Assembly (NCBI GenBank): GCA_015056585.1
Contig: SVFZ01000090.1
Location: 1-38,746, forward strand
Source: Butyrivibrio sp.
Lineage (GTDB): Bacteria > Bacillota > Clostridia > Lachnospirales > Lachnospiraceae
Direction: 5' to 3'
Length of the DNA stretch: 38,746 nucleotides
Under the pieces are notes generated by a model. The model did no database searches and was not told the origin of the DNA. It was given only the letters and a program-made list of their open reading frames with translations. The position numbers and the translations under genes were made by a program. Numbering within the stretch: the first letter of the stretch is position 1; each line of letters starts with the position of its first letter. Shown here piece by piece: positions 15,171 through 24,494 of this stretch.

Positions 15171-17360
15171 ATGAATATAACATTTTTGGAAAAAGACAGG
15201 GTATTTAAAATTGATACCGAAAACACAAGCTATGTGATGGGAATTGTGGATGGAGAAGGCTTTTTGGGGCATCTTTACTATGGAGATAAGCTGGATGATA
15301 CCGATGCGTCTTACCTTCTTAAGACGATTGAGCCGCAATATACTCCCTCTACAAACATGCGCGACAGAAGTTCTTTCCTGGACAGATTTCCCTTTGAGTA
15401 CTCCTCAAACAACGTTGGTGATTACAGAAAGAGCAGCATTGAGATAACTGACAGCAACGGGCATACAGGGCTTTTACTGTGCTATGAGTCTCATAATATC
15501 TTTAATGGAAAAAAGGCTCTTGAAGGTCTTCCTGCTACATTTGGAACCGAAAAAGATTCCATGACTCTGGAAATTACACTTGCAGATAAAGTGGCAGGTA
15601 TCAAAGCTGTTTTATCCTACAGCATTTTTGAGGGTCTTGATGCGATAGTAAGATCTGTGAAACTTGAGAATGTTTCTTCGGATACTGTTTATCTGGATAA
15701 AGTCATGTCTGCCACCGTGGATATGGATCAGGATGGATTTAAGCTTCTTACCCTCCATGGCTCCTGGGCAAGGGAGCGAATGATGGACTTTAGGGAGATC
15801 GGATATGGCGACACCTCCATAGAGTCTTTCAGAGGAGAATCATCTCACCAGTTCCAGCCGTTCATGGCGCTTGTTCAGAATGGCGATTCTCAGGACACAG
15901 GAAAGGTATACAGCGTTTCTTTTGTCTATTCAGGGAATTTTGAAGCCGGCGTATGCAAGAGCCAGTTTGGAAGCCTCAGGGCCTACATGGGCATTGGGGC
16001 AAAGAACTTCAGATGGAAATTAAAGAGCGGCGAGACATTCCAGGCGCCGGAGGTTGTTATGACATATTCCGGCTGCGGCCTTGGGAAAATGACAAGGACT
16101 CTGCATGATCTGTACCGCACGCACCTTATAAGAAGCAAGTATAAGGATTTGGAGAGACCTGTTCTTATAAATAACTGGGAAGCTACATATTTTGATTTTG
16201 ACAGTGACAAGCTTCTTGCTATTGCAAGGCAGGCGAAGGAATGTGGAATAGAAATGCTTGTTATGGATGACGGCTGGTTTGGCGAGAGAAATGATGACAA
16301 CTCAAGCCTGGGAGACTGGTTCGTCAATGAGAATAAACTAAAGGGTGGCCTTAAGAAGCTGGTAGACGGTGTGAATGATATTGGCCTTAAGTTTGGCATC
16401 TGGATGGAACCTGAGATGATATCTCCAAAGTCAAAGCTCTTTGACGAGCATCCGGACTGGGCAATACAGATTTCGGGAAGGGTTCCCTGCAGGAGCAGGA
16501 ACCAGCTGGTTTTGGACCTGACAAGAAAAGAAGTACGAGATTACATCTATGACAGGATAAAGGATATCCTTAACAGCGCAAATATAGAGTATGTAAAGTG
16601 GGATATGAACAGGCAATTGTCAGATCTGGGATCTCTGGGACTTGATAAAGAATCTCAGGGAGAACTCAGCCACAGGTATATGCTTGCGGTATACGAATTG
16701 CAGGAGAGGCTTGTAACTGATTTCCCGAATCTTTTACTTGAGAACTGCTCGGGCGGTGGAGCCAGATTTGATGCGGGAATGCTCTACTACAGTCCGCAGA
16801 TCTGGTGCTCGGATGACACAGATGCCATCGAGAGGCTCAAAATTCAGGAAGGAACAAGTCTTATTTTCCCTCTCAGCACAATGGGAGCTCATGTTTCGGA
16901 TTGTCCCAATCATACAGTTGGAAGGACTACTCCTTTTAAGACAAGAGGAGATGTGGCTCTTGCCGGAACTTTTGGTTATGAGCTTGATGTTACAAAGATA
17001 CCTGAGGCAGACAGAAAAGATATCCCGCGTCAGGTGGGACTGTATCACAAGTACAATCATCTGGTAAGAGGCGGTGATTATTATAGGATAGCTTCATATC
17101 AGAGGAACCATGAGTATGATGCGTACATGGTTGTAAGTAAGGATAAAAAAGAGGCTCTGATAACTTATGTTCAGGTTGTTGCTTCGCCGAACGGAATGAG
17201 GAAACTGTTAAGAGTACCGGGACTTGATGCTGACATTTCATACAGGATTGAGGGAAGTGATGTGAGGGTCCTTGGATCAACACTTGAGAAGGCCGGAATT
17301 GTGATAAATCCTAAAGGCGGAGATTATCAGTCTGAACTGATACATCTGATTGCAGAATGA
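15171..17360 (+). CDS. Alpha-galactosidase, GH36
   Basis: 729 residues, the usual size of the bacterial AgaA-type enzymes. It removes alpha-1,6-galactose from galactomannan oligosaccharides or raffinose-type sugars by a retaining mechanism. An N-terminal beta-sandwich (to about 320) precedes a TIM barrel. Motifs are VLINNWEATYFDF, MLVMDDGWFG, GIWMEPEMISP, YVKWDMNRQ with the nucleophile Asp478, and IWCSDDTDAIERL with the acid/base Asp548; both fall at the residue numbers I recall for the Geobacillus enzyme. There is no signal peptide, so it is cytoplasmic. AGAAGGG precedes the ATG. It is divergent from the arabinan operon, carries two palindromic operators, and is followed by the LacI regulator gene after 50 bases. 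With the downstream mannan genes it would remove galactose side chains. Confidence 0.97.
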   Translation: MNITFLEKDRVFKIDTENTSYVMGIVDGEGFLGHLYYGDKLDDTDASYLLKTIEPQYTPSTNMRDRSSFLDRFPFEYSSNNVGDYRKSSIEITDSNGHTGLLLCYESHNIFNGKKALEGLPATFGTEKDSMTLEITLADKVAGIKAVLSYSIFEGLDAIVRSVKLENVSSDTVYLDKVMSATVDMDQDGFKLLTLHGSWARERMMDFREIGYGDTSIESFRGESSHQFQPFMALVQNGDSQDTGKVYSVSFVYSGNFEAGVCKSQFGSLRAYMGIGAKNFRWKLKSGETFQAPEVVMTYSGCGLGKMTRTLHDLYRTHLIRSKYKDLERPVLINNWEATYFDFDSDKLLAIARQAKECGIEMLVMDDGWFGERNDDNSSLGDWFVNENKLKGGLKKLVDGVNDIGLKFGIWMEPEMISPKSKLFDEHPDWAIQISGRVPCRSRNQLVLDLTRKEVRDYIYDRIKDILNSANIEYVKWDMNRQLSDLGSLGLDKESQGELSHRYMLAVYELQERLVTDFPNLLLENCSGGGARFDAGMLYYSPQIWCSDDTDAIERLKIQEGTSLIFPLSTMGAHVSDCPNHTVGRTTPFKTRGDVALAGTFGYELDVTKIPEADRKDIPRQVGLYHKYNHLVRGGDYYRIASYQRNHEYDAYMVVSKDKKEALITYVQVVASPNGMRKLLRVPGLDADISYRIEGSDVRVLGSTLEKAGIVINPKGGDYQSELIHLIAE

Positions 17361-17410
17361 CCTTTGGGCTTTAGTTAAGAATGATGAGCATAATAACAAA
17401 GAGGTAAATC

Positions 17411-18430
17411 ATGTCAAAGAAAATAACAATGTCAGATATCGCTGCGGAATTTGGGATAAGCACAGTAACTGTCTCAAAGGCTTTGTCAGGACAAAAAGGC
17501 GTCAGTGAGGAAATGCGCCAAAAGATAATGGAATATGCAGAGGAGCAGGGATATCAGAAATCTTCCTCCGCCAAAAGAGCTGAGAACTATAAGATCGGCG
17601 TCCTGATAGGCGGCAGATACGTAAGCAATATAGACTCTTTCTACAGCCGTATGTATCAGATTTTTTCTGCAAAAGCAGCTAAGTTTGGTTCATTTACCAT
17701 GCTTGAAATAGTGAGCGATGAGGATGAGAAAAATCTTGCTTTTCCAAAGCTCATAGGTGATGCGAATGTGGATGCCGTGGTCATTATTGGGGCTTTAAAT
17801 GAAGATTATCTCAACATGCTGGATGAAAAAATGGGACTTCCTATCTTCTATATGGATTTTACGGACAGAAAGCACTTAAAGGATTCCGTTATATCCGGAA
17901 GTTACTACGGATCCTATATCCTTACCAATTATCTTTTTGACAGAGGGCATAAAGATATCGGATATGTTGGCACGGTTCTTTCAACACCATCCATTACCGA
18001 CAGATATCTCGGCTACATGAGAGCGATGATGGAGCACGGGATAGAGATAAACAAGGAGTGGGTGCTGGATGACAGAGCTATAAATAATGATAAGGTTGAC
18101 CTGGAAAGCAATATAGTATTTCCTAAGGGAAAACTTCCTACAGCATTTGTGTGCAACTGCGATCTTACAGCAAGTAAATTTATGCAGTATCTTAAGCTGA
18201 AAGGGTACAGAGTTCCTGAGGACATATCCCTCGTCGGATATGATGACTTTTTGTTTGCTGACGGTTCATCCTGCGGCCTTACCACATATAAGGTTGATAT
18301 GGAGGAAATGGTGCGCAGGACTCTTAAGCGTATCATGCATGTACTTAACGGGGAAAAATATCGCGGTGGATTAAGCATTGTTGAAGGGTATCTTGTGGAA
18401 CGTGACAGCGTAAAAAAATTGAAAGGTTAA
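17411..18430 (+). CDS. LacI-family transcriptional regulator
   Basis: 339 residues. The N-terminal helix-turn-helix (ITMSDIAAEFGISTVTVSKALSGQKGVSEEMRQKI) is typical, with the hinge around 50-60. The rest is a periplasmic-binding-like ligand domain (IGVLIGGRYV, VDAVVIIGALNED, DISLVGYDDF, TTYKVDMEEMVRR). AAAGAGG lies just before the ATG. It is placed between the alpha-galactosidase and the transporter-mannan operon, and palindromes TTTTAGCTAAAA / TATTAGCTAAAA lie on both promoters, so it is the likely local repressor of both units. The inducer is probably a mannose- or galactose-containing sugar. Regulation is inferred from position and operator copies. A terminator follows at 18538. Confidence 0.93.
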   Translation: MSKKITMSDIAAEFGISTVTVSKALSGQKGVSEEMRQKIMEYAEEQGYQKSSSAKRAENYKIGVLIGGRYVSNIDSFYSRMYQIFSAKAAKFGSFTMLEIVSDEDEKNLAFPKLIGDANVDAVVIIGALNEDYLNMLDEKMGLPIFYMDFTDRKHLKDSVISGSYYGSYILTNYLFDRGHKDIGYVGTVLSTPSITDRYLGYMRAMMEHGIEINKEWVLDDRAINNDKVDLESNIVFPKGKLPTAFVCNCDLTASKFMQYLKLKGYRVPEDISLVGYDDFLFADGSSCGLTTYKVDMEEMVRRTLKRIMHVLNGEKYRGGLSIVEGYLVERDSVKKLKG

Positions 18431-18537
18431 GTGCGGTTTATCGTTTTACAAGTAAAATTTAAGAGTAATTTAGGTAAAAAACTAAAAACGCAGTTGATAG
18501 GTTGGAAATAGCGTAAAATAGGGCTTTATAGAAAACT

Positions 18538-18586
18538 AGAGCAATTTGAATTGGAAAAATATTCCCAAATTCAAGTTGCTCTTTTT
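18538..18586 (+). terminator. Strong terminator after the LacI gene
   Basis: A 15-base stem (18538-18552 with 18568-18582) with one G-U pair, then TTTTT. It separates the LacI transcript from the transporter-mannan operon. Confidence 0.92.
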
Positions 18587-18626
18587 GTGTATTGAGTAGA
18601 ATTTAGGTAAAATTATGAGTAAATTA

Positions 18627-18654
18627 TTGACTAACAAAAATAAAGTAATAAAAT
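18627..18654 (+). promoter_or_regulatory. Sigma-A promoter of the transporter-mannan operon
   Basis: TTGACT (18627-18632), a 16-base spacer and TAAAAT (18649-18654). The operator at 18658-18669 lies just downstream and covers the expected start point. Confidence 0.7.
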
Positions 18655-18657
18655 GGA

Positions 18658-18669
18658 TATTAGCTAAAA
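18658..18669. promoter_or_regulatory. Operator O3 (TATTAGCTAAAA)
   Basis: Identical to O2 at 15142-15153 and placed the same way, over the transcription start. The two promoters share no other obvious long similarity, so the match is unlikely to be simple duplication. Confidence 0.68.
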
Positions 18670-18696
18670 CAAGTAATGATATTTAAGGAGGAAAAA

Positions 18697-20163
18697 ATGA
18701 AAAGAGAAGGTTTATTGGCATTGTTAACTGCAACAGCAATGACAGCATCACTTGTTGGATGTGGCTCTTCTACAGGAGAAGCTCAGACAAGTGAAGCAAC
18801 AACTACTGAAGCCGGTGCTACAGAAGAAGCAGCTCAGGAAAGCACTGAGGTAAAAGAAGAGGCTGCAGCAGAGGAGAGTACAACAGCATCAGATGCAGGA
18901 GTTTTGTCTTATACAACTCTTAACCTTGATGACTACACCGATCTTACAGCTTCAATCAAGTTCCTTCATCACAAGACAGACCGTGAGGAAGACGGAACAA
19001 TGGCTTCCATGATCGCTGAGTTCAACAAGACATATCCCGGAATCACTGTTACAACTGAGGCGGTTACCGATTATGCAGAGGACTCACTTCTTCGTCTTTC
19101 AACAGGTGATTGGGGAGACATAATGTTTATTCCTGCAGTTGACAAGACAGATCTTGGCACATATTTTATGCCGCTTGATACACTGGATAATTTGTCTCAG
19201 GAGCTGAATTTCGTTGATTCATGGGAATTTGGCGGAAACTGCTATGGAATTCCTTATATGGCAAATGCACAGGGACTTCTTTATAACAAGAGAATCTTTA
19301 AAGAGGCAGGAATCACAGAACTTCCTACTACTCCTGATGAGTTCATCGCAGATCTTGAGCTTGTAAAGGAAAAGACAGACGCTATTCCTCTCTATACCAA
19401 CTATGCAGCAGGCTGGACAATGGGTGCATGGGACGCTTATGTAGGAATTGTTTCAAATGGTGACAATACTTACATGAACCAGAAACTTGTTCACACAGCA
19501 GAGCCTTTTAAGGATCCGGGTGATGGAACAGGTGCTTACAACGTATACAAGATTTTATATGATGCATGCGCAAAGGGACTTATTGAGGATGACTATACAA
19601 CAACTGACTGGGAAGGCTGTAAAGGCATGCTTAACAGAGGTGAGATTGCAACAATGGTTCTTGGCTCATGGGCATACGCTCAGATGCAGGAAGCAGGCGA
19701 TACACCTGAGGATGTAGGATATATGCCATTCCCTATTACAGTAGGCGGAACACAGTATGCAAATGCAGGCGGCGACTATAACTACGCTATCAACGTAAAT
19801 GCTTCTGATGAGAATAAACTTGCATCTTTGGTATTTGTAAAGTGGATGGTAGAGAAGTCTAACTGGTGCTTTAACGAAGGCGGCTACACAGTTGTTAAGG
19901 ACGGTGCTAATCCTGATATGTACGCAGCTTTTGACGGATGTGAGGTTCTTGCTGACCAGCCTTCACTTGCAGGCGAAGAGACATATCTCAATGATATGAA
20001 CGCAGAGTCAGAGCTTTCTATCAACGCAGGTGGTAACGATAAGGTTCAGCGTATTGTTGAAGCAGGCGCAACAGGTTCTGAAAGTTTTGATGACATCATG
20101 GCTGACTGGAATCAGAGATGGCAGGATGCTCAGGAAGAGCTTGGAATAGAAGTGCTTTATTAA
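18697..20163 (+). CDS. ABC sugar-binding lipoprotein (mannooligosaccharide importer, inferred)
   Basis: 488 residues. The ATG at 18697 follows AAGGAGG closely and is preferred over an in-frame ATG at 18676, which lies before that site. The signal peptide ends in lipobox LVGC with Cys22, followed by a Thr/Glu/Ala linker (to about 65). The binding domain shows IKFLHHKTDREED, ITVTTEAVTDYAEDSL, GDIMFIPAVD, a Tyr/Trp-rich CYGIPYMANAQGLLYNK stretch and a Trp-rich ADWNQRWQDAQEELG end. The permeases, epimerase and phosphorylases that follow indicate a beta-mannooligosaccharide ligand, which is inference. A very stable hairpin after the stop probably keeps this message more abundant than the permease part. 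Confidence 0.93.
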   Translation: MKREGLLALLTATAMTASLVGCGSSTGEAQTSEATTTEAGATEEAAQESTEVKEEAAAEESTTASDAGVLSYTTLNLDDYTDLTASIKFLHHKTDREEDGTMASMIAEFNKTYPGITVTTEAVTDYAEDSLLRLSTGDWGDIMFIPAVDKTDLGTYFMPLDTLDNLSQELNFVDSWEFGGNCYGIPYMANAQGLLYNKRIFKEAGITELPTTPDEFIADLELVKEKTDAIPLYTNYAAGWTMGAWDAYVGIVSNGDNTYMNQKLVHTAEPFKDPGDGTGAYNVYKILYDACAKGLIEDDYTTTDWEGCKGMLNRGEIATMVLGSWAYAQMQEAGDTPEDVGYMPFPITVGGTQYANAGGDYNYAINVNASDENKLASLVFVKWMVEKSNWCFNEGGYTVVKDGANPDMYAAFDGCEVLADQPSLAGEETYLNDMNAESELSINAGGNDKVQRIVEAGATGSESFDDIMADWNQRWQDAQEELGIEVLY

Positions 20164-20180
20164 TCTTTGAATCTTTCTTC

Positions 20181-20213
20181 ATAGCCGGGGAGAAGATCAT
20201 GCTCCCCGGCTAT
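20181..20213 (+). terminator. Intercistronic hairpin after the binding protein gene
   Basis: A perfect 12-base-pair GC-rich stem (20181-20192 with 20202-20213) and a 9-base loop, followed by ATTTATG rather than a strong U run. The equivalent hairpin in the arabinan operon (13356-13383) has the same position. It is likely an attenuator or 3' end stabiliser. Confidence 0.78.
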
Positions 20214-20240
20214 ATTTATGAAAAATAATGGAGTAGAAAT

Positions 20241-21230
20241 ATGAAACGAAAAAGAACTTTTAAAGAATGGATAAAAAGCAGAGATGGTCAGCAGGTTCTT
20301 GTTATGTTTGCCTTTATGGTTATCCCGCTTCTATTGCTGTTCGTATTTACATATCTGCCCTTTGGCAAAATGTTCAGTTTTAGTTTTTACAACATGAAAT
20401 ATGTTGGCGCAAGAAAATTCGTCGGACTCAAAAACTATATAAAGGTATTTCAGCGAGATGACTGCTTTGGAGCGTTAAAGCTCAGTTTATACTACATGCT
20501 GGGTTCTGTGGTACAGCTGGCAATAGCCTTATATCTGGCAACAATCCTCAGCTTCAAGGTAAAGGGCGGAGCATTATTTAAAGGCTTCATGTTTTTCCCG
20601 TTTTTGATCAATGGTATTGCTATCGGTTTTATTTTTAAGTTTTTCTATACCAGAGGATTTGTGTTCGACACAGTTCTTACCTGGTGTGGCTTTAATCTTG
20701 AAAATCTTCCGTACTGGCTTAAAGATCAGAGGATCAACAACTATTCTCTGGTGGCAACATCGGTATGGAGATACTTTGGACAGAATATGGTCCTGTTTAT
20801 CGGAGCGATAATGTCTGTTGATTCTGAACTCTATGAAGCAGCAATGCTTGATGGTGCAAACAGATTCCAGCAGTTTAGATACATCATAATGCCAAGTATC
20901 AAGACAATCATAACTCTTAACGTTATTTTGTCTATTACCGGATCTCTCAGTGCTTTCGAGCCTCCGTTTGTTATTACAGATGGTGCAAACGGAACCGGTA
21001 CTTATTTCATAGTAATGCATCAGATTGCCCATACACAGCAAAAAGTAGGACTTGCATCTGCGATGGCTATAGTGCTTTTGGTGATCATTTTCGTAGTAAC
21101 AATCCTTCAAAAACTTTTCTTTAAGTATGTGTTCAGGAATGCAGAGGATGAAGATCCCAGAGCAGCTAAAAGAAGACAGAAGGCAATCGAGAGAAGCATC
21201 AGAAGACAGGGGAGAAAAGAAATATGTTAA
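20241..21230 (+). CDS. ABC sugar permease, MalF/UgpA type
   Basis: 329 residues, ATG at 20241 preceded by TGGAG. The basic N terminus (MKRKRTFKEWIKSRDG) is followed by the first helix and about five more hydrophobic segments. The EAA loop is LYEAAMLDGANRFQQFRYIIMPS. A long basic cytoplasmic tail (EDPRAAKRRQKAIERSIRRQ) ends the protein. The gene overlaps the next permease by 7 bases, indicating translational coupling. Together with the binding protein and an ATPase encoded elsewhere it would import mannooligosaccharides. Confidence 0.94.
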   Translation: MKRKRTFKEWIKSRDGQQVLVMFAFMVIPLLLLFVFTYLPFGKMFSFSFYNMKYVGARKFVGLKNYIKVFQRDDCFGALKLSLYYMLGSVVQLAIALYLATILSFKVKGGALFKGFMFFPFLINGIAIGFIFKFFYTRGFVFDTVLTWCGFNLENLPYWLKDQRINNYSLVATSVWRYFGQNMVLFIGAIMSVDSELYEAAMLDGANRFQQFRYIIMPSIKTIITLNVILSITGSLSAFEPPFVITDGANGTGTYFIVMHQIAHTQQKVGLASAMAIVLLVIIFVVTILQKLFFKYVFRNAEDEDPRAAKRRQKAIERSIRRQGRKEIC

Positions 21231-22066
21231 ACAAGATAGGAAGAGGTCTTCTGACCGTATTAAAATATTTATCACTTTTATTCTTTTCATTTGTTGCTGT
21301 AATACCGGTTGTGTCCTGCTTTATAACAGCATTTAAGACAGATGTTGAATACCAGACAACCAATGTAATGACAATGCCGCAGAACTGGCTTAATTTCGAG
21401 AACTTTACAAGCGCATTTCAAAAGGCAGGAATGGGCAAAGCATTTATCAATTCCGCCATTATTCTTGTCTGCGTGCTGTTTTTCTCGGTAATGATCGGAA
21501 CACAGCTGGCATATGTCCTTAACAGATTCAAGTTCTTTGGAAACACGATCATAAGAGCACTGTTTTTGTTTGCATCACAGCTTCCGGGAGTTGCTATGCA
21601 GATTGCTGTCTATGAAATCATGTATAAGCTTGGATTTATTAACTCTCTTTTGGGCTACATCGTAATGATGTGCGGAACGGATATCATAGCAATTTATATT
21701 TATATTCAGTTCTTTGAAAATATCGATTACTCGCTGGATGAATCTGCGATTATTGACGGAGCAAACTATTTTACCATTTTCTACAAAGTATTGTTCCCTC
21801 TGTTAAAGCCGGCAATTGTAACAAGCTGCATCTTAAAGGGAGTTGGAACATACAACGAGTACTACTGTGCAAGCCTTTATCTTCAGGATAAGAAAAAATA
21901 CGCAACAGTGGCAACTTCGCTCTATACCTTTGTGGGACCGCTTGGCAGCAAGTATAACCTCATATGTGCCGGAGTTATCATCTCTCTTTTGCCGGCGCTT
22001 ATAGTTTTCATCCTGTGTCAGAAACAGATTTATTCAGGACTTACAGCAGGAGCAGTTAAAGGTTGA
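21224..22066 (+). CDS. ABC sugar permease, MalG type
   Basis: 280 residues; the ATG at 21224 lies inside the end of the previous gene with GGGGAG just upstream. Hydrophobic segments alternate with the expected loops, and the EAA region reads YSLDESAIIDGANYFTIFYKVLFPLLKP. It ends with a short TAGAVKG tail typical of this partner. It forms the channel with the upstream permease. The next gene starts 15 bases later, continuing the operon. Confidence 0.94.
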   Translation: MLNKIGRGLLTVLKYLSLLFFSFVAVIPVVSCFITAFKTDVEYQTTNVMTMPQNWLNFENFTSAFQKAGMGKAFINSAIILVCVLFFSVMIGTQLAYVLNRFKFFGNTIIRALFLFASQLPGVAMQIAVYEIMYKLGFINSLLGYIVMMCGTDIIAIYIYIQFFENIDYSLDESAIIDGANYFTIFYKVLFPLLKPAIVTSCILKGVGTYNEYYCASLYLQDKKKYATVATSLYTFVGPLGSKYNLICAGVIISLLPALIVFILCQKQIYSGLTAGAVKG

Positions 22067-22081
22067 TAAGGAAAAGGAAAA

Positions 22082-23254
22082 ATGGTTAAAGAAGTAAAAG
22101 AGCACCTTACGGATAAACTGATCCCTTTTTGGGAAAACTTAAGAGATGAAGAAAATGGCGGATATTACGGATACCTCGGTTATGACCTGGTTCTTGATAA
22201 AAAAGCCGAGAAGGGATGTATCTTAAACAGCAGGATATTGTGGTTTTTTTCTAATGCCTACACGCTTTTGAAAAAGGAATCGCTTTTAGAAGATGCAAAA
22301 CATGCTTACATTTTTTTGACAAAGCACTGTATAGATGAAGAAAACGGCGGTGTTTACTGGTCAATGACCTATGACGGAAAAGTGCTGGATTCTACAAAGC
22401 ATACTTATAATCAGGCTTTTGCAGTGTATGCATTATCTTCATACTATGAAGCTTCCAAGGACGAAGCAGCGCTGGCTCTGGCCAAAAAGCTGTTTGGAAT
22501 CATTGAAACCAAGTGTAAAGACAGCTTCGGATATAAGGAGAGTCTCACAAGGGAGTTTGCGGATTCTCCAAATGATAAGCTTTCGGAAAACGGAGTCATG
22601 GCCGACAGAACCATGAATACACTTTTACATGTGATGGAAGCATACACCGAGCTTTACAGAGTTTCAACGGACGCAGAGGTAAAGACTGCAATTGAACAGA
22701 TTTTTACTGTATTTACAGATAAGATTTACAATGCAAATCGTCACAGACAGGAAGTCTTCTTTGACAACCAATACAACTCTCTCATAGATCTTCATAGCTT
22801 TGGTCATGATATAGAGGCTTCCTGGCTTATAGACAGAGCTGTGGAGATCGTCGATGACGATAGTGAGAGATGGAGCAAAAAGTTAACGCCTGTTACAAGC
22901 GATCTGGCAAGGCAGGTATTTGAAGAGGCCTTTGACGGTAATTCGCTTGCCTACGAGAAGGAAAACGGAATCGTGAACCAAAAAAGAGTATGGTGGGTAC
23001 AGGCTGAGACAGTAGTGGGCTTTTTGAATGCATACAGAAAGTCGGGCAAAAAAGAAGAGAAATATCTGAAAGCTGCCAAAGATTGCCTTGGGTTCATATT
23101 TGAGCATATGGTGGATAAAAGAGAAGGATCGGAATGGTACAGTGAAGTGACAGCCGATGGAAAAAGCGTTCCCGGCATACCAATAGTAGATCCCTGGAAG
23201 TGTCCGTACCACAATGGAAGAATGTGTTTTGAAATTATAAGGAGCGGTGAGTGA
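22082..23254 (+). CDS. Cellobiose 2-epimerase (AGE-family), mannobiose route
   Basis: 390 residues, matching the roughly 390-residue cellobiose 2-epimerases. It turns the reducing-end sugar of beta-1,4 disaccharides at C2, for example mannobiose to mannosyl-glucose. The (alpha/alpha) barrel motifs are [10 protein letters not shown] (near 51-60), [13 protein letters not shown] (107-119), [13 protein letters not shown] with His242, KRVWWVQAE, and [12 protein letters not shown] near the end with the second catalytic His; these match the active-site histidines of the Ruminococcus enzyme. No signal peptide is present. GGAAAAGGA precedes the ATG. Directly after it comes the phosphorylase that would use its product, which makes the assignment over N-acylglucosamine 2-epimerase much more likely. 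Confidence 0.93.
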   Translation: MVKEVKEHLTDKLIPFWENLRDEENGGYYGYLGYDLVLDKKAEKGCILNSRILWFFSNAYTLLKKESLLEDAKHAYIFLTKHCIDEENGGVYWSMTYDGKVLDSTKHTYNQAFAVYALSSYYEASKDEAALALAKKLFGIIETKCKDSFGYKESLTREFADSPNDKLSENGVMADRTMNTLLHVMEAYTELYRVSTDAEVKTAIEQIFTVFTDKIYNANRHRQEVFFDNQYNSLIDLHSFGHDIEASWLIDRAVEIVDDDSERWSKKLTPVTSDLARQVFEEAFDGNSLAYEKENGIVNQKRVWWVQAETVVGFLNAYRKSGKKEEKYLKAAKDCLGFIFEHMVDKREGSEWYSEVTADGKSVPGIPIVDPWKCPYHNGRMCFEIIRSGE

Positions 23255-23255
23255 A

Positions 23256-24434
23256 ATGATACACGAAAAATACTATGAGCTGTTAAGAAAGCAGGAAGAG
23301 CTGATCACAAGGCCAAATTCGAAAACCTCTTTTTACAATGGAATATATGACAGGTATGAAAACCCTGTTCTTACAAGAGAGCATGCTCCTTTGTACTGGA
23401 GATATGATCTTAACAAGGAGACAAATCCATATTTTATGGAAAGACTCGGCATTAATGCCGTTATGAATTCCGGAGCAATCTACCTGAATGGAAAATATTA
23501 TCTGGTGGCAAGAGTTGAGGGAGCTGACAGAAAATCATTCTTTGCTGTGGCAGAAAGTGATAATGGTACCGAGGGATTCAGATTCTGGGATTATCCTGTG
23601 GTGCTTCCAGATACGGTCTCTGAGGAAACAAACGTCTATGATATGAGACTTACGCAGCATGAGGACGGTTATATTTACGGAGTGTTCTGCTCCGAATCAA
23701 AGGATACAACATCTTCTGACCTGTCAGCTGCTGTAGCACAGGCAGGAATTGTGAGAACGAAGGACTTAAAGACTTGGGAGAGACTTCCCAATCTCATAAC
23801 AAAGCGCTCTCCACAGCAGAGAAACGTAGTGCTTCATCCTGAGTTTGTAGACGGCAAATATGCTTTTTATACAAGGCCTATGGATGACTTTATCGAGACG
23901 GGCAGCGGAAGTGGAATAGGCTTTGGGCTCTGTGAGGACATAGAGCATCCTGTCATCGATGAAGAGAAGATGACCAGTATCAGAAGATATCATCAGATCA
24001 CTGAGGCAAAGAATGGTGCGGGAGCAGTGCCGATTAAGACAGACCGTGGCTGGATACATATAGCTCACGGTGTGAGGAATACTGCAGCAGGCCTTCGCTA
24101 TGTTATCTACGCATTCGCTACAGACTTAAAGGACCCGTCAAAAGTTATAGCGGAGCCGTCAGGTCTTTTGATAGGGCCAAGACAGGGTGAAAGAGTGGGT
24201 GATGTGAGCAATGTGGTCTTCACAAACGGAGCCATAGTCAATGAGAAAAATGAAGTATTTATCTACTATGCATCTTCTGACACAAGACTTCATGTAGCTA
24301 CTACAACTATTGATAAGCTTATAGATTATGTATTTAATACACCTTCAGACCCTGGAAGAAGTCCTGAATGTGTAAAACAGAGATGTGAACTTATCAGATC
24401 AAATCTTGATATTTTAAGGGAAACATCGATTTGA
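23256..24434 (+). CDS. 4-O-beta-mannosyl-glucose phosphorylase, GH130
   Basis: 392 residues. The ATG at 23256 lies one base after the epimerase stop, with AAGGAG 11 bases upstream. A GTG at 23247 is also in frame but sits only two bases from that site. GH130 subfamily 1 enzymes cleave mannosyl-glucose with phosphate to mannose 1-phosphate and glucose. The N-terminal helix-plus-propeller layout, [43 protein letters not shown] and NVYDMRLTQ with the catalytic Asp129 fit this subfamily, as do GIGFGLC and [16 protein letters not shown]. The length matches known members (about 390). It is cytoplasmic. It follows the cellobiose 2-epimerase that makes its substrate. Confidence 0.93.
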   Translation: MIHEKYYELLRKQEELITRPNSKTSFYNGIYDRYENPVLTREHAPLYWRYDLNKETNPYFMERLGINAVMNSGAIYLNGKYYLVARVEGADRKSFFAVAESDNGTEGFRFWDYPVVLPDTVSEETNVYDMRLTQHEDGYIYGVFCSESKDTTSSDLSAAVAQAGIVRTKDLKTWERLPNLITKRSPQQRNVVLHPEFVDGKYAFYTRPMDDFIETGSGSGIGFGLCEDIEHPVIDEEKMTSIRRYHQITEAKNGAGAVPIKTDRGWIHIAHGVRNTAAGLRYVIYAFATDLKDPSKVIAEPSGLLIGPRQGERVGDVSNVVFTNGAIVNEKNEVFIYYASSDTRLHVATTTIDKLIDYVFNTPSDPGRSPECVKQRCELIRSNLDILRETSI

Positions 24435-24494
24435 CGGGCTGTTGCAGGCCCCATTAATGTAGTTTATGTTGTGGAAATGAAAGGAATTAGTAAT

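Noticed and set aside
17366..17385. CTTTAGTTAAGA before the LacI gene as an autoregulatory operator
   Set aside because: Three mismatches to TTTTAGCTAAAA and no promoter recognisable around it.
20574..21290. Minus-strand open frame of 238 codons
   Set aside because: Entirely antisense to the two permease genes, which have clear motifs; no ribosome site or recognisable domain.
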